Source: Methylorubrum suomiense (GTDB taxonomy: Bacteria; Pseudomonadota; Alphaproteobacteria; Rhizobiales; Beijerinckiaceae). From it: DNA of 64,000 nucleotides. Location: positions 124,001 to 188,000 of the forward strand of contig NZ_BPRE01000001.1 of the NCBI RefSeq assembly GCF_022179765.1. The letters are read 5' to 3'. The notes beneath the pieces were generated by a model that saw only the letters and a program-made list of their open reading frames with translations, made no database searches and was not told the origin of the DNA. A program made the translations under genes and the position numbers. Within the stretch, counting starts at the first letter, position 1. The number at the start of each line of letters is the position of its first letter. Shown here piece after piece: positions 25,964 to 35,756 of this stretch.

Positions 25964-26605
25964 ATGCACATCATCCTGGTGGACGACCATCCGCTGTTCC
26001 GCGAAGCCCTGCGCAGCACGATCCGCCTCGGGCTGCCCCATGCCCGTATCGACGAGGCGGACTCGATCGAGGCGGCCAAGACCGTCCTGACCGAGCGGCC
26101 CGGCATCGACGTCATCGTGCTCGACCTGTCGATGAAGGGCGTGACCGGCTTCGACGGGATGATGTCCCTGCGGATCCGCTTTCCCCGCATCCCGATCCTG
26201 GTCTGCTCGGGGCTGGAGGAAGGGCGGATCGTGCGCGAGGCGCTGCGGCTGGGCGCGGCCGGCTTCGTCCCGAAATCCGCGACGCGGGCGACCTATATGG
26301 AGGCGCTGGAGAGCATCATGCGGGGCTCGATCTTCGTGCCCGATCTCCCCGACACGCACGATTGCGAGGCGAGCGACGCCGTCGATGCCTCGACGCGGAT
26401 CGCGGCGCTGACGCCGGCGCAGATGAACGTGCTGTCGATGATCAAGCGGGGCAAGCTCAACAAGCAGATCGCGTTCGAACTCGGCATCGGCGATTCGATG
26501 GTAAAGGCCCACGTCTCCGAGATCATGCGCAAGCTCGGCGTGCGCAACCGGACTCAGGTGGCGCTCTGCGCCTCGGCGCTGGATTTCGACCGCGTCGGCA
26601 TGTGA
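25964..26605 (+). CDS. NarL/LuxR-family response regulator
   Basis: A 213-residue two-component regulator. The receiver has the acidic pair D7-D8, the phospho-acceptor D54 (VLDLSM) and the conserved Lys in FVPKSAT. The C-terminal LuxR-type helix-turn-helix (about 148-205) contains LTPAQMNVLSMI and MVKAHVSEIMRKLGVRNRTQV. No histidine kinase is adjacent. Its divergent position suggests it controls the quinoprotein operon, as related regulators (AgmR, ExaE, PedR) do in Pseudomonas; that is inference from context and family. Confidence 0.93.
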   Translation: MHIILVDDHPLFREALRSTIRLGLPHARIDEADSIEAAKTVLTERPGIDVIVLDLSMKGVTGFDGMMSLRIRFPRIPILVCSGLEEGRIVREALRLGAAGFVPKSATRATYMEALESIMRGSIFVPDLPDTHDCEASDAVDASTRIAALTPAQMNVLSMIKRGKLNKQIAFELGIGDSMVKAHVSEIMRKLGVRNRTQVALCASALDFDRVGM

Positions 26606-26633
26606 GCCGACCGGAGGCGGGCCTCGAAGACGA

Positions 26634-27659
26634 TCAGACGCTCTCGTAGACGAAGCGGCCCTGAGCCGGCGGCAGCGATCCCAGCCGCTCGGCGCCGAGG
26701 GTCATGTCGCGCCGGCCCGCCTCCCACCGGTCCCGAATCGAGGAGGGTGAGAAGTCGAAGCTCTTCGCCGCCAGCTGATCGGCCCCGGCCTTGTAGATGA
26801 CGTGCAGCAGGGTCACGGCCGGGCCCGCCGGGTCGAGCCGCTCGCGCAGGGCGTATTCACGGGCGAGGCCGGCGATGGCGCGCCGTCCGGCGCTGGCGAA
26901 GATGAGGTCGTTGGCCCGTTCCAGCACCGCGTCCAGGGAGGCGGGGCGGGGCGCCCTGAGGCTGAACAGATCCGCGGCGATGCAGAGCAGGTCCCGCTCC
27001 GGCTCCCGCTCGAACAGCGGATCGAGCGGCAGGTTGTTGGTGTAGCCGCTGTCGCACAGGAGCCGGCCCTCCACCTCGACGGGGGCGAAGGCGGGCAGGA
27101 TCGCCGCGCTCGCCAGGATGTGCTCCGGCCGGACCCGCTGGCGCTGCGTGTCGAAGAACACCTCCTCCCCGGTCGCGACATCGACGGTGGCGACGGTGAA
27201 GCGGGTCTCCCCGCCGTTCAGCCGCTCGAAATCCACGAGGCGCCGCAAGGTGTCGAGCAGGGGCGTGTGATCGAACAGGGCGACGTCGTTCGGGATCCAG
27301 GGCAGGGCCGACCACAGGCCGGGCAAGCGGTGCCGGAAGATGCCCGGCCGGCCCCAGGTCAGGGTCAGCAGGGCGTGCAGGGCGTTGGAATATTGCCGCG
27401 GCTTCAAGGGCGCGGGAGCGCCGATCCCGGTCTGCTGCGTCGCCTCCTCCCAGAATTGCCGCAGCCGGGGGATCCGATCGTCGGGGGCGTTGCCGGCGAT
27501 GAGGGCGGCGGTGATCGCGCCCATCGACGCGCCGACGAGCCAGGACGGCCGGATGCCCTGCGTGTGCAGAACCTCGAAGACGCCGGCATGGTACGCGCCG
27601 AGGGCGTTGCCGCCGCTCAGGACGAGGGCGACATCGCGCGGGCGTGAGCGTTCAACCAT
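26634..27659 (-). CDS. Patatin-like phospholipase
   Basis: A 341-residue lipid acyl hydrolase. The oxyanion-loop motif GGNALGAYHAG is at about residues 16-26, the nucleophile elbow GASMG has Ser45, and the partner Asp is in CDSGYTNN. No signal peptide or membrane segment is visible, so it acts in the cytoplasm or at the inner membrane face. A GTG at 27755 could add 32 residues, but it has no ribosome site; neither start is strongly supported. It converges on the response regulator after a 28-bp gap and shows no operon partner. Confidence 0.87.
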   Translation of the reverse strand: MVERSRPRDVALVLSGGNALGAYHAGVFEVLHTQGIRPSWLVGASMGAITAALIAGNAPDDRIPRLRQFWEEATQQTGIGAPAPLKPRQYSNALHALLTLTWGRPGIFRHRLPGLWSALPWIPNDVALFDHTPLLDTLRRLVDFERLNGGETRFTVATVDVATGEEVFFDTQRQRVRPEHILASAAILPAFAPVEVEGRLLCDSGYTNNLPLDPLFEREPERDLLCIAADLFSLRAPRPASLDAVLERANDLIFASAGRRAIAGLAREYALRERLDPAGPAVTLLHVIYKAGADQLAAKSFDFSPSSIRDRWEAGRRDMTLGAERLGSLPPAQGRFVYESV

Positions 27660-28001
27660 GCGGAGCAGCGATCCTTTGTCGACGCCGTTTTCGGGTGCGG
27701 TCGTGCCGTGCCGCCCCGTTGCGTCGCGGGCGGAGGGGCGCTCCTGGGTAACCACCCGTGGGAGCGCTCGTTTCCGGAGCGGCGCCAGGTTGCGCGGGCC
27801 GCATCGATGATCCGGCGACCATGCTCCGCGCCCGAAGCCTGTCGCGCGACGGAGCTATGCCCGTCCCGCAGGGGTGGTACCGAACCCGAATGACGACGGG
27901 GATGCGGTTCGCTGCGCCCGACGTTCTGCTAGAAGCACCCCATACCCGATGGATGACGGCGCTGCCCGCAAGGGTGGCGCCCGTGCCCGCGAGCCCGGTT
28001 C
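27660..28001. other. Intergenic region before the mrp operon
   Basis: About 340 bp between divergent genes. It should hold the mrp promoter and possibly the patatin promoter or its longer N-terminus. No RNA, repeat or convincing small gene is seen. An in-frame stop at 27954 limits mrpA to starts at or after 28002. Confidence 0.45.
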
Positions 28002-30962
28002 TTGCCCTCAGCGATCTCGCCTTCCCTGCTCGTTGCCGTCGCCGCGGTCCTGCCCTTCCTCGGCAGCCTCGTGGCGATCGGCCTGCCGGGCTCGGCGCGC
28101 AACGCCGCCGCCGCGGTGGCGGGGGGCGTGATGCTGGTCAGCCTCGCCTGCATCGCGAGCCTCTATCCGCAGATCGGCGAAGCCGGCCCCATCACTTGGA
28201 CGCTGGACTGGCTTCCGACGCTCGGGGTCCGGTTCATCCTGCGCCTCGACGGGTTGTCGTGGCTGTTCGCGATGCTGGTGCTCGGCATCGGCGCGCTCGT
28301 GGTGCTCTACGCGCGCTACTACATGGCCGCCGCCGATCCGGTGCCGCGCCTGTTCTGCTACTTCCTGGCTTTTGTGGGCGCGATGCTCGGCATCGTGCTG
28401 TCGGGCAACCTGATCCAACTCGTCGTGTTCTGGGAGCTGACCTCGGTCGTCTCCTTCCTGCTGATCGGCTACTGGTCCGACAACGCCTCCGCCCGTGACG
28501 GTGCCCGGATGGCGCTCACCATCACCGCCGCCGGGGGCCTGTGCCTCTTGGTCGGCATGGTGCTGATCGGCCAGATCGTCGGCAGCTACGATCTCGAGAC
28601 GGTGCTGGCCTCGGGCGATACGATCCGCACCAGCCCGCTCTACCTGCCGGCCCTGATCCTGGTGCTGGCCGGCGCCCTCACCAAGTCGGCGCAGTTCCCG
28701 TTCCACATCTGGCTGCCCCGCGCCATGGCGGCGCCGACGCCGATCAGCGCCTACCTGCACTCGGCCACCATGGTGAAGGCCGGCATCTTCCTGATGATCC
28801 GGTTCTGGCCGGTGCTCGCGGGCACCGAGAGCTGGTACTGGATCGTCGGCACCGCCGGCATGGCGACGATGCTGGTCGGCGCCTGGAGCGCGATCTTCCA
28901 GCACGACCTGAAGGGGTTGCTCGCCTACTCGACCATCAGCCATCTCGGGCTGATCACCCTGCTGCTCGGCCTCGATTCGCCGCTGGCCGTGGTCGCGGCG
29001 ATCTTCCACGTGGTGAACCACGCGACCTTCAAGGCGTCGCTGTTCATGGCCGCCGGCATCATTGACCACGAGACCGGCACCCGCGACATGCGCCGCCTCA
29101 GCGGGCTGTGGCGGGCGATGCCCTACACCGCCACCCTGGCGATGGTCGCGGCGGCTGCGATGGCGGGCGTGCCGCTCCTGAACGGCTTCCTGTCGAAGGA
29201 GATGTTCCTGTCGGAGGCGGTCGACAACGCGGGCGACCACCCGCTCCACCTCGCGCTTCCGGTGCTGGCGACCCTCGCGAGCGCCTTCACGATGCTCTAC
29301 TCGCTGCGCTTCATCCGCCAGACCTTCTTCGGACCCGCCCCGCACGACCTGCCGCACGAACCGCACGAGCCGGTGCGCTGGATGCGGATCCCGATCGAAG
29401 CCCTGGTCCTCACCTGCATCGCCATCGGCCTCGTGCCGAACCTCACCATCGGCCCGGCCCTGGAAGGTGCGGTGCGCGCGGTGCTCGGCGACCGGACCCC
29501 CGATTACGACCTCGCGATCTGGCACGGCTTCAACGCGCCGCTGGCCATGAGCGTCGTGGCCCTCGTCGGCGGCGTCGTGCTCTATTTCGTCTTCGGCAAG
29601 CGCATCAACACGAACCCGCGCGGCGGGCCGTGGCTGATGGACCGTCTCGACGGCGGTTGGCTGTTCGAGCGGGCGATGACCGGGCTCGTCCGCGGCGCCC
29701 GCTGGCTCGAGGCGCGGCTCGGCACCGAGCGGCTCCAGCCGCAGCTGCGCATCCTGTTCCTCGCCGCCCTGACGGCGAGCCTCGCCGCGGGCACCGCGCG
29801 CGGGCTCGACCTGACGGCGCCGGGACGCATGACCGAGTTCGATCCGGCCTTCGCCCTGATGTGGCTCGTGGGCGCGGCCTGCGCCATCGGGGCGGCGGAG
29901 CGGGCGAAGTACCACCGGCTCTCGGCGGCGATCTTCGTCGGCGGCGCGGGCCTCGTCAGCAGCCTGACCTTCCTGTGGCTCTCGGCCCCCGATCTCGCCG
30001 TGACGCAGATCCTCGTGGAGATCGTCACCACGGTGATGCTGCTGCTCGGCCTGCGCTGGCTCCCCAAACGCGATCAGGCGATCGCCGTCCCGGCCTCCGA
30101 GGAGGCGCGGGGCCGTCGGCGCCGCCTCGTCGACCTCTGCATCGCCGGGCTCGTCGGCTTCGGGCTCGCCGGCCTCGCCTACGCGGTGATGACGCGCCCG
30201 GCGGTCGACGGGATCAGCCGCTGGTTCGTCGAGGAGGCCTATCCGCAGGCGGGCGGGCGCAACGTCGTCAACGTGCTGCTCGTGGATTTCCGCGCCTTCG
30301 ACACTCTAGGCGAGATCTGCGTCCTCGGCGTCGTCGGCCTCACGGTCTTCGCGCTGCTCAGGCGGTTCCGCCCCGCCCCCGACAGCCTGGAGCGGCCGGC
30401 GCAGCAGGTGCGCCACGACGCCTACGACGACGCCCGCGAGGGGCGCGAGCCCGGCCACACCACCGCCGACGCGCTGCTGGTGCCCCGCGTGGTGATCACG
30501 TGGCTGTTCCCGTTCATCGTGCTGCTGGCGCTGCACCTGTTCCTGCGCGGCCACGATCTGCCCGGCGGCGGCTTCGCGGCGGGCATCGCGATGACCGTCG
30601 CCTTCATGCTGCAATACATGGCCAACGGGGCGCAGTGGGTGGAGGAACGGCTGCGCATCCAGCCGATCTCGTGGATCGGCGCCGGTCTCCTCGTGGCGGT
30701 GCTGGCGGGCGCCGGCTCCTGGCTGTTCGGGCGCCCCTACCTCACGGCCTTCTTCGCCTATTGGGAGCCGCCCGTGCTCGGCAAGGTGCCGGTCGCCAGC
30801 GCGCTGCTGTTCGATCTCGGCATCATGGTGCTCGTGGTGGGAGCGAGCGCCCTGATGCTCGTGGCCCTCGCCCACCAATCCCTGCGCCGCACCCGCGCCG
30901 CCGAGGCGGAGGCCGAGGCCCGGGACGCGGCGGAACGCGCCGCCGAGAAGGAACCCGCCTGA
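28002..30962 (+). CDS. mrpA: Na+/H+ antiporter subunit A (A/B fusion)
   Basis: A 986-residue membrane protein combining MrpA and MrpB. The N-terminal part is a complex I NuoL-like proton channel, with key residues in FWELTSVVSFLLIG and TKSAQFPFHIWLPRAMAAPTPISAYLHSATMVKAG. The C-terminal part is MrpB-like (HLFLRGHDLPGGGFAAGIAM). With MrpC to MrpG it forms the seven-subunit antiporter that exports Na+ or K+ in exchange for protons. The only usable start is a TTG at 28002, followed directly by the first membrane helix. Its stop overlaps the start of mrpC by one base. Confidence 0.94.
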   Translation: MPSAISPSLLVAVAAVLPFLGSLVAIGLPGSARNAAAAVAGGVMLVSLACIASLYPQIGEAGPITWTLDWLPTLGVRFILRLDGLSWLFAMLVLGIGALVVLYARYYMAAADPVPRLFCYFLAFVGAMLGIVLSGNLIQLVVFWELTSVVSFLLIGYWSDNASARDGARMALTITAAGGLCLLVGMVLIGQIVGSYDLETVLASGDTIRTSPLYLPALILVLAGALTKSAQFPFHIWLPRAMAAPTPISAYLHSATMVKAGIFLMIRFWPVLAGTESWYWIVGTAGMATMLVGAWSAIFQHDLKGLLAYSTISHLGLITLLLGLDSPLAVVAAIFHVVNHATFKASLFMAAGIIDHETGTRDMRRLSGLWRAMPYTATLAMVAAAAMAGVPLLNGFLSKEMFLSEAVDNAGDHPLHLALPVLATLASAFTMLYSLRFIRQTFFGPAPHDLPHEPHEPVRWMRIPIEALVLTCIAIGLVPNLTIGPALEGAVRAVLGDRTPDYDLAIWHGFNAPLAMSVVALVGGVVLYFVFGKRINTNPRGGPWLMDRLDGGWLFERAMTGLVRGARWLEARLGTERLQPQLRILFLAALTASLAAGTARGLDLTAPGRMTEFDPAFALMWLVGAACAIGAAERAKYHRLSAAIFVGGAGLVSSLTFLWLSAPDLAVTQILVEIVTTVMLLLGLRWLPKRDQAIAVPASEEARGRRRRLVDLCIAGLVGFGLAGLAYAVMTRPAVDGISRWFVEEAYPQAGGRNVVNVLLVDFRAFDTLGEICVLGVVGLTVFALLRRFRPAPDSLERPAQQVRHDAYDDAREGREPGHTTADALLVPRVVITWLFPFIVLLALHLFLRGHDLPGGGFAAGIAMTVAFMLQYMANGAQWVEERLRIQPISWIGAGLLVAVLAGAGSWLFGRPYLTAFFAYWEPPVLGKVPVASALLFDLGIMVLVVGASALMLVALAHQSLRRTRAAEAEAEARDAAERAAEKEPA

Positions 30963-31330
30963 TGGAGTTCGTCCTGTCGGCCGGGATCGGCATCTTCGCC
31001 GCCTCCGGCGTCTGGCTGATGCTGCGCCCGCGCACCTTTCAGGTCGTGCTCGGCCTGTCGCTGCTGAGCTACGCCGTCAATCTCTTCATCTTCGCCATGG
31101 GCCGCCTGACCGTGGGCGCGCCGCCGGTGCTGGGCGCCGTGCCCGAGATCGTCTCGGTGGACGATCCGGTGCCGCAGGCCCTGGTGCTGACGGCTCTCGT
31201 CATCGGTTTCGCCCTCACCGCCCTGTTCCTCGTGGTGCTGCTGGCCGCCCGCGGCGTCACCGGCAGCGATCATGTCGACGGCCGCGAGCCGCATCGGGCC
31301 GAACCGCATCCGGGGAACCCGCATCCATGA
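30962..31330 (+). CDS. mrpC: Na+/H+ antiporter subunit C
   Basis: A 122-residue protein with three membrane helices, homologous to NuoK. The conserved segment VLGLSLLSYAVNLFIFAMG and a second region with DPVPQALVLTALVIGFA match MrpC. The tail is hydrophilic and His/Pro-rich. It overlaps mrpA by one base and mrpD by four bases (ATGA), so it is translated as part of the antiporter operon. Confidence 0.93.
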   Translation: MEFVLSAGIGIFAASGVWLMLRPRTFQVVLGLSLLSYAVNLFIFAMGRLTVGAPPVLGAVPEIVSVDDPVPQALVLTALVIGFALTALFLVVLLAARGVTGSDHVDGREPHRAEPHPGNPHP

Positions 31331-32928
31331 CCGGCCCCGTTTCCATCACCCAGGCCAGCGGCTGGTCGGACCACCTCGTGGTGCTACCCATCGTGCTGCC
31401 GATCGCGGTCGCGGGCGCCATGTTCCTGATGGACGAGCGCCGCCGCGAGCTGAAGGCCGCCTTGAGCCTCGCGACGATGCTGATCCTGCTCGGCATCGCC
31501 CTCCTGCTCGTCGGCCGCGCGAGCTTGACGGCGGAGGTGTACCGGCTCGGCAACTGGGCGGCGCCCTACGGCATCGTGCTGGTGGTCGACCGGCTCTCGG
31601 CGATGATGCTGGCGCTCGCCGCCATCCTGGGATTGTGCGCCCTCGTCTTCTCCTTCGCCCGCTGGGGCCGGGCGGGACCGCGCTTCCACGGCCTGTTCCT
31701 CCTCCTCGTGATGGGCGTGAACGGCGCCTTCCTCACCGGCGACCTGTTCAACCTCTTCGTCTTCTTCGAGGTGATGCTGGCGGCCTCCTACGGCCTCGTC
31801 CTGCACGGCTCGGGCGAGACGCGCATCCGCGCCGGGCTCGGCTACATCGCCGTCAATCTCGTCGCCTCGCTGTTCTTCCTCGTCGGCGTCAGCCTGATCT
31901 ACGGCACCACCGGCACCCTCAACATGGCCGATCTCGCCCGGCGCCTCGCGGCGCCCGCCCTCGGCGAGACGGGCCTGTTCGAGGTCGGCTGCGCGGTGCT
32001 CGGCATCGCCTTCCTGATCAAGTGCAGCGCCTGGCCCCTGGGCTTCTGGCTGCCGACCACCTACGCGGCGGCGAGCGCCCCGGCGGCGGCGATCCTGGCC
32101 ATCCTCAGCAAGGTGGGCGTCTACGTCGTCGTGCGCTTGAGCCTGCTCCTGTTCGGCGAGGGCCTGTCCGCCGGCTTCGCCCAGGGCGTTCTCCTCGCCG
32201 CCGGGCTCGCCACCATCGCCTTCGGCACGGTCGGCATCCTCGCCGCCCGCGAGCTGACCCGGGCCGCGGGCTACGCCGTGATGATCTCGTCGGGCACGGT
32301 GCTAGCCGCCCTCGGAACCGGCAGCGACCGGGCATTGGCGGGGGCGCTCTACTACCTCGTCGGCTCGACGCTCGCGGCCGGCGCCCTGTTCCTGCTCGCC
32401 GAGATCCTCCAGCGCGGCCGCGACCCGGCGGAAGCGGCCAAGCCCGTCTTCGCCGACGAGTACCGCGATCCGTTCGACGACCCCGACGCCACCGAGATCG
32501 GCCGGGCGATCCCCTCCGCCGTGGCGATCCTCGGGATCGGCTTCCTCGTCTGCACGCTGATGCTCGCCGGCGTGCCGCCGCTCGCGGGCTTCGTCGGCAA
32601 GCTGGCGATGTTCTCCGGGCTCACCGGCGGGGCGATGACGGCCTCGGCCTGGGGGCTGATCGCGGCGCTGACCCTGTCGAGCTTCGGCACCCTGATGCCC
32701 CTGGTGCGGCTCGGCATCTTCAGCCTGTGGGTGCCGAGCGACGACCCGCCGCCGGTGCTGCGCGCGCCGGAATTCGCCGCCATCGCGGGCCTGCTCCTCA
32801 CCTGCATGGCGCTTGCCCTATGGGGCGGCCCGGTCCTCGCCTATGCCGATGCGACGGTGGCGTGGCTGGCTGAGCCGCAGGACTACATCCAGGCCGTCCT
32901 CGGCGCAGCGCAAGGAGATGGGCGTTGA
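31327..32928 (+). CDS. mrpD: Na+/H+ antiporter subunit D
   Basis: A 533-residue protein with about fourteen membrane helices, homologous to NuoN/NuoM. It carries NLFVFFEVMLAASYGL with the conserved membrane Glu and FLIKCSAWPLGFWLPTTYAA with the conserved Lys; these form the second proton path of the Mrp complex. It overlaps both neighbours by four bases. A Pro/Asp-rich cytoplasmic loop (around FADEYRDPFDDPDATE) is a normal feature. Confidence 0.94.
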   Translation: MTGPVSITQASGWSDHLVVLPIVLPIAVAGAMFLMDERRRELKAALSLATMLILLGIALLLVGRASLTAEVYRLGNWAAPYGIVLVVDRLSAMMLALAAILGLCALVFSFARWGRAGPRFHGLFLLLVMGVNGAFLTGDLFNLFVFFEVMLAASYGLVLHGSGETRIRAGLGYIAVNLVASLFFLVGVSLIYGTTGTLNMADLARRLAAPALGETGLFEVGCAVLGIAFLIKCSAWPLGFWLPTTYAAASAPAAAILAILSKVGVYVVVRLSLLLFGEGLSAGFAQGVLLAAGLATIAFGTVGILAARELTRAAGYAVMISSGTVLAALGTGSDRALAGALYYLVGSTLAAGALFLLAEILQRGRDPAEAAKPVFADEYRDPFDDPDATEIGRAIPSAVAILGIGFLVCTLMLAGVPPLAGFVGKLAMFSGLTGGAMTASAWGLIAALTLSSFGTLMPLVRLGIFSLWVPSDDPPPVLRAPEFAAIAGLLLTCMALALWGGPVLAYADATVAWLAEPQDYIQAVLGAAQGDGR

Positions 32929-33413
32929 GCCGGATCCTGCCCCACCCGCTGCTGTCGGCGGCACTCACCCTGACCTGGCTGCTGCTCAACGCCCCGCCGA
33001 CGCCCGGCAACGTGCTGCTGGCGCTCGTCGTCGGGCTCACCGTGCCGGCGGTGATGGGCGCTCTGGAGCCCCGCCGGGTGCGGCTGCGCGCGCCGGCCAC
33101 CCTCGCCCGGCTCGCGATCCTCGTCCTCTACGACATGATCCGCTCCAACATCGACGTCGCCCGCGTCATCCTCGGCCTGCGGAGCGGCGAGCGGAAGACC
33201 GGATTCGTCACCGTCCCCCTCGAGCTGCGCGAGCCCGTCGGCCTCACGATCCTGGCGGTGATCCTCACGGCCACGCCCGGCACGCTCTGGGTCCAGTACG
33301 ATTCGGATACCGGCTGCCTGCTCCTGCACGTCCTCGACTACACCGAGGACAGCGCCTGGGAGCGCCGGATCAAGGATCGCTACGAGCGTCCCCTGATGGA
33401 GATCTTCGCATGA
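32925..33413 (+). CDS. mrpE: Na+/H+ antiporter subunit E
   Basis: A 162-residue MrpE protein with two N-terminal membrane helices and a cytoplasmic domain containing TPGTLWVQYDSDTGCLLLHVLD. It starts at TTG, placed by a strong AAGGAG eight bases upstream and a four-base overlap (TTGA) with the end of mrpD. It stabilises assembly of the antiporter. Confidence 0.92.
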   Translation: MSRILPHPLLSAALTLTWLLLNAPPTPGNVLLALVVGLTVPAVMGALEPRRVRLRAPATLARLAILVLYDMIRSNIDVARVILGLRSGERKTGFVTVPLELREPVGLTILAVILTATPGTLWVQYDSDTGCLLLHVLDYTEDSAWERRIKDRYERPLMEIFA

Positions 33414-33694
33414 ACAGCGTGACGATCCTCGATTGGGGCCTCGGCCTCGCCCAGGGCATGCTGGTCCTGGCGATGGCCTTGGCCGCCTGGCGGATGCTGC
33501 GGGGGCCCCGCGCCCAGGACCGCATCCTCGGCCTCGACACGTTCTACCTCAACGGCATGCTGGCGATCGTGGTCCACGGCATGCGCACCGGCAGCGGCCT
33601 CTATTTCGAGGCGGCCCTGATCATCGGCATGATCGGCTTCACCGCTACGGTGGCGCTCGCCAAGTTCCTGATGCAGGGCGAGGTGATCCAGTGA
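33410..33694 (+). CDS. mrpF: Na+/H+ antiporter subunit F
   Basis: A 94-residue protein with three membrane helices. The segment RMLRGPRAQDRILGLDT is the MrpF signature, with the conserved Asp after the first helix. It overlaps mrpE and mrpG by four bases at each end. Confidence 0.92.
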   Translation: MNSVTILDWGLGLAQGMLVLAMALAAWRMLRGPRAQDRILGLDTFYLNGMLAIVVHGMRTGSGLYFEAALIIGMIGFTATVALAKFLMQGEVIQ

Positions 33695-34035
33695 ACGGCG
33701 CCGGACTGCCCCTCTGGGCCGCGTGGATCGTCGTCCTGCTCACGGTGACCGGCGCGGGCTTCGCGCTGACCGGCGCGCTCGGCCTCATCCGCCTCAGGAC
33801 CTTCTACGAGCGCGTCCATGCCCCGACGCTTGGCGCGACCCTGGGCATGGCCCTGATCCTGTGCGGATCGATGCTGCTGCTGTCGCTGATCGAGGAGCGT
33901 CTCGTCCTGCGCGACGCCCTGATCGGCCTGTTCTTCACGGTGACGACCCCCGTGACACTGCTCCTGCTCGCCCGCACCGCCGCCCACCGCGACCGCTTCG
34001 AGGGCAATCCAGACGCGCCTCCGGAGGGACACTGA
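33691..34035 (+). CDS. mrpG: Na+/H+ antiporter subunit G
   Basis: A 114-residue protein with three membrane helices. The motif GALGLIRLRTFYERVHAPTL is diagnostic for MrpG. It begins at a GTG overlapping the mrpF stop and is the last gene of the antiporter operon. The following 220 bp are AT-rich and probably carry the promoter of the downstream chemoreceptor. Confidence 0.92.
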   Translation: MNGAGLPLWAAWIVVLLTVTGAGFALTGALGLIRLRTFYERVHAPTLGATLGMALILCGSMLLLSLIEERLVLRDALIGLFFTVTTPVTLLLLARTAAHRDRFEGNPDAPPEGH

Positions 34036-34258
34036 TACCCTGACGGGCGGATCTGGGCAGCGGACTAGGCAGTCCAGCCTAGTTCCGACCGGAAAAATTT
34101 TGTATTTGACCGAGCCGCACGGCTTCGTGATCGCTGCGCTGACCTACGAATTCTTGTCGAATAGGGATCGATCGCGGTTTTTACAAAACGATAAGGTTCA
34201 TCTGCAAGATTTCGACCTCGGCAGCCAATCATGGCGCCGGTGAAGGCGTGCCGTGCCG

Positions 34259-35728
34259 ATGTTCCGTTCCGATGTCGATTCCCTTCTGGCCTCCGTCGAT
34301 CGATCCATGGGCCGGATCGAATTCGCGCTCGACGGCACGATCACCGATGCCAACGCGGCCTTCCTGGCCCTGATCGGCTACCGCCTCGACGAGTTGAAGG
34401 GCCGCCATCACAGCGTGCTGATGCCGGCGGCCGAACGGGATCAGGCCGAGTACCGTGCGTTCTGGGAGGCCCTGCGACGGGGCGAGTTCCGCACGGGCGA
34501 GTTCCGCCGCGTCGCCAAGGGCGGACGATCAGTCTGGATTCAGGCCTCCTACAATCCCGTCCTCGATCGGCGGGGACGCCCCTTCAAGGTGGTGAAGTTC
34601 GCCGCCGACATCACCGCGCAGACGCAGCGCAACGCCTATTACGAGGGGCAGATCGCCGCCATCAACCGCTCCCAGGCAGTGATCCACTTCACCCCCGACG
34701 GCACCATCACCGACGCCAATGACAAGTTCCTGACGGCAATGGGCTATCATCTCGACGAGATCCGCGGCCGGCACCACAGCCTGTTCGTCGACCCGCAGGA
34801 GGTTGCGGGCGGCGACTATGCGGGCTTCTGGAAGGCGCTCGGCTCCGGCAGCTACCGGGCAGGCGAGTTCCGCCGGATCGCGAAGGGCGGGCGCGAAGTC
34901 TGGATCTACGGCTCCTACAATCCGGTCTTCGACAGCGAGGGCCGCCCCTGCGCCGTGGTCAAGTTCGCCAGCGACGTCACCGAGCAGGTCGCGGATCGCC
35001 TCCGACGGGCCGAGGGCCAGCGCTCGATCCGGAGCGACCTCGGCGACATCACCCTGGCGATGTCGGACGTGACGCGGCAGGCTCAGGAGACGGCGGACGC
35101 GGTGGCCGTGACCTCCGGCAACGTCCAGGCGGTCGCTGCGGGCTCCGAGGAATTTGCCGCCTCGATCTCCGAACTCAGCCGACACGCGGCCCAGGCTCAG
35201 AGCGCGTCCAACGAGGCCGTGGCCCGAGCCGAGGAGGCGACCGGGATCGTCGCCGGTCTCACCTCCGCCGCCGAGCGGATCGGCGAGGTCGTCTCGGTGA
35301 TCCGCTCCATCGCCGACCAGACCAATCTCCTGGCGCTCAACGCGACCATCGAGGCGGCACGGGCCGGACAGGCGGGCCGCGGCTTCGCCGTGGTCGCCAC
35401 CGAGGTGAAGGCCCTGGCGAGCCAGTCCTCGCGGGCGACCGAGGATATCGGCCATCAGATCACGGCGGTTCAGGCTTCGACCGACCGCGCGGTCGAGGCG
35501 ATCCGATCGATCGCCGCGACCATCGGCAACCTGTCCGAGATCTCGATGAGCGTGTCCTCGGCGGTGACCGAGCAGGCCGCCGTGACCCAGGAAATATCGA
35601 CCAACATGCAGACCGCCGCCCGCAACGTCGATGCGGTCCGCCGCAACGCCGAGGGCATTGCCGCCGCCGCCGGCGAGATCGATGCCTCCGTTCAGAAGGT
35701 GACCGCCGCCGCCCGGGCGATCGCCTGA
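34259..35728 (+). CDS. Soluble two-PAS chemoreceptor
   Basis: A 489-residue cytoplasmic chemotaxis receptor without membrane segments. Two PAS domains (about residues 10-125 and 130-248) are tandem duplicates: each contains a DGTITDAN segment and a closing GRPxxVVKFAxD(I/V)T, the arrangement seen in Aer-like and haem/FAD-binding sensors. The signalling domain follows, with [21 protein letters not shown] near 360-380. It should sense an internal redox or small-molecule signal and join a receptor array. A GTG two codons upstream is an alternative start. Confidence 0.9.
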   Translation: MFRSDVDSLLASVDRSMGRIEFALDGTITDANAAFLALIGYRLDELKGRHHSVLMPAAERDQAEYRAFWEALRRGEFRTGEFRRVAKGGRSVWIQASYNPVLDRRGRPFKVVKFAADITAQTQRNAYYEGQIAAINRSQAVIHFTPDGTITDANDKFLTAMGYHLDEIRGRHHSLFVDPQEVAGGDYAGFWKALGSGSYRAGEFRRIAKGGREVWIYGSYNPVFDSEGRPCAVVKFASDVTEQVADRLRRAEGQRSIRSDLGDITLAMSDVTRQAQETADAVAVTSGNVQAVAAGSEEFAASISELSRHAAQAQSASNEAVARAEEATGIVAGLTSAAERIGEVVSVIRSIADQTNLLALNATIEAARAGQAGRGFAVVATEVKALASQSSRATEDIGHQITAVQASTDRAVEAIRSIAATIGNLSEISMSVSSAVTEQAAVTQEISTNMQTAARNVDAVRRNAEGIAAAAGEIDASVQKVTAAARAIA

Positions 35729-35756
35729 TCGGCCGCTCGGCGCCGGGCGAAGCAGG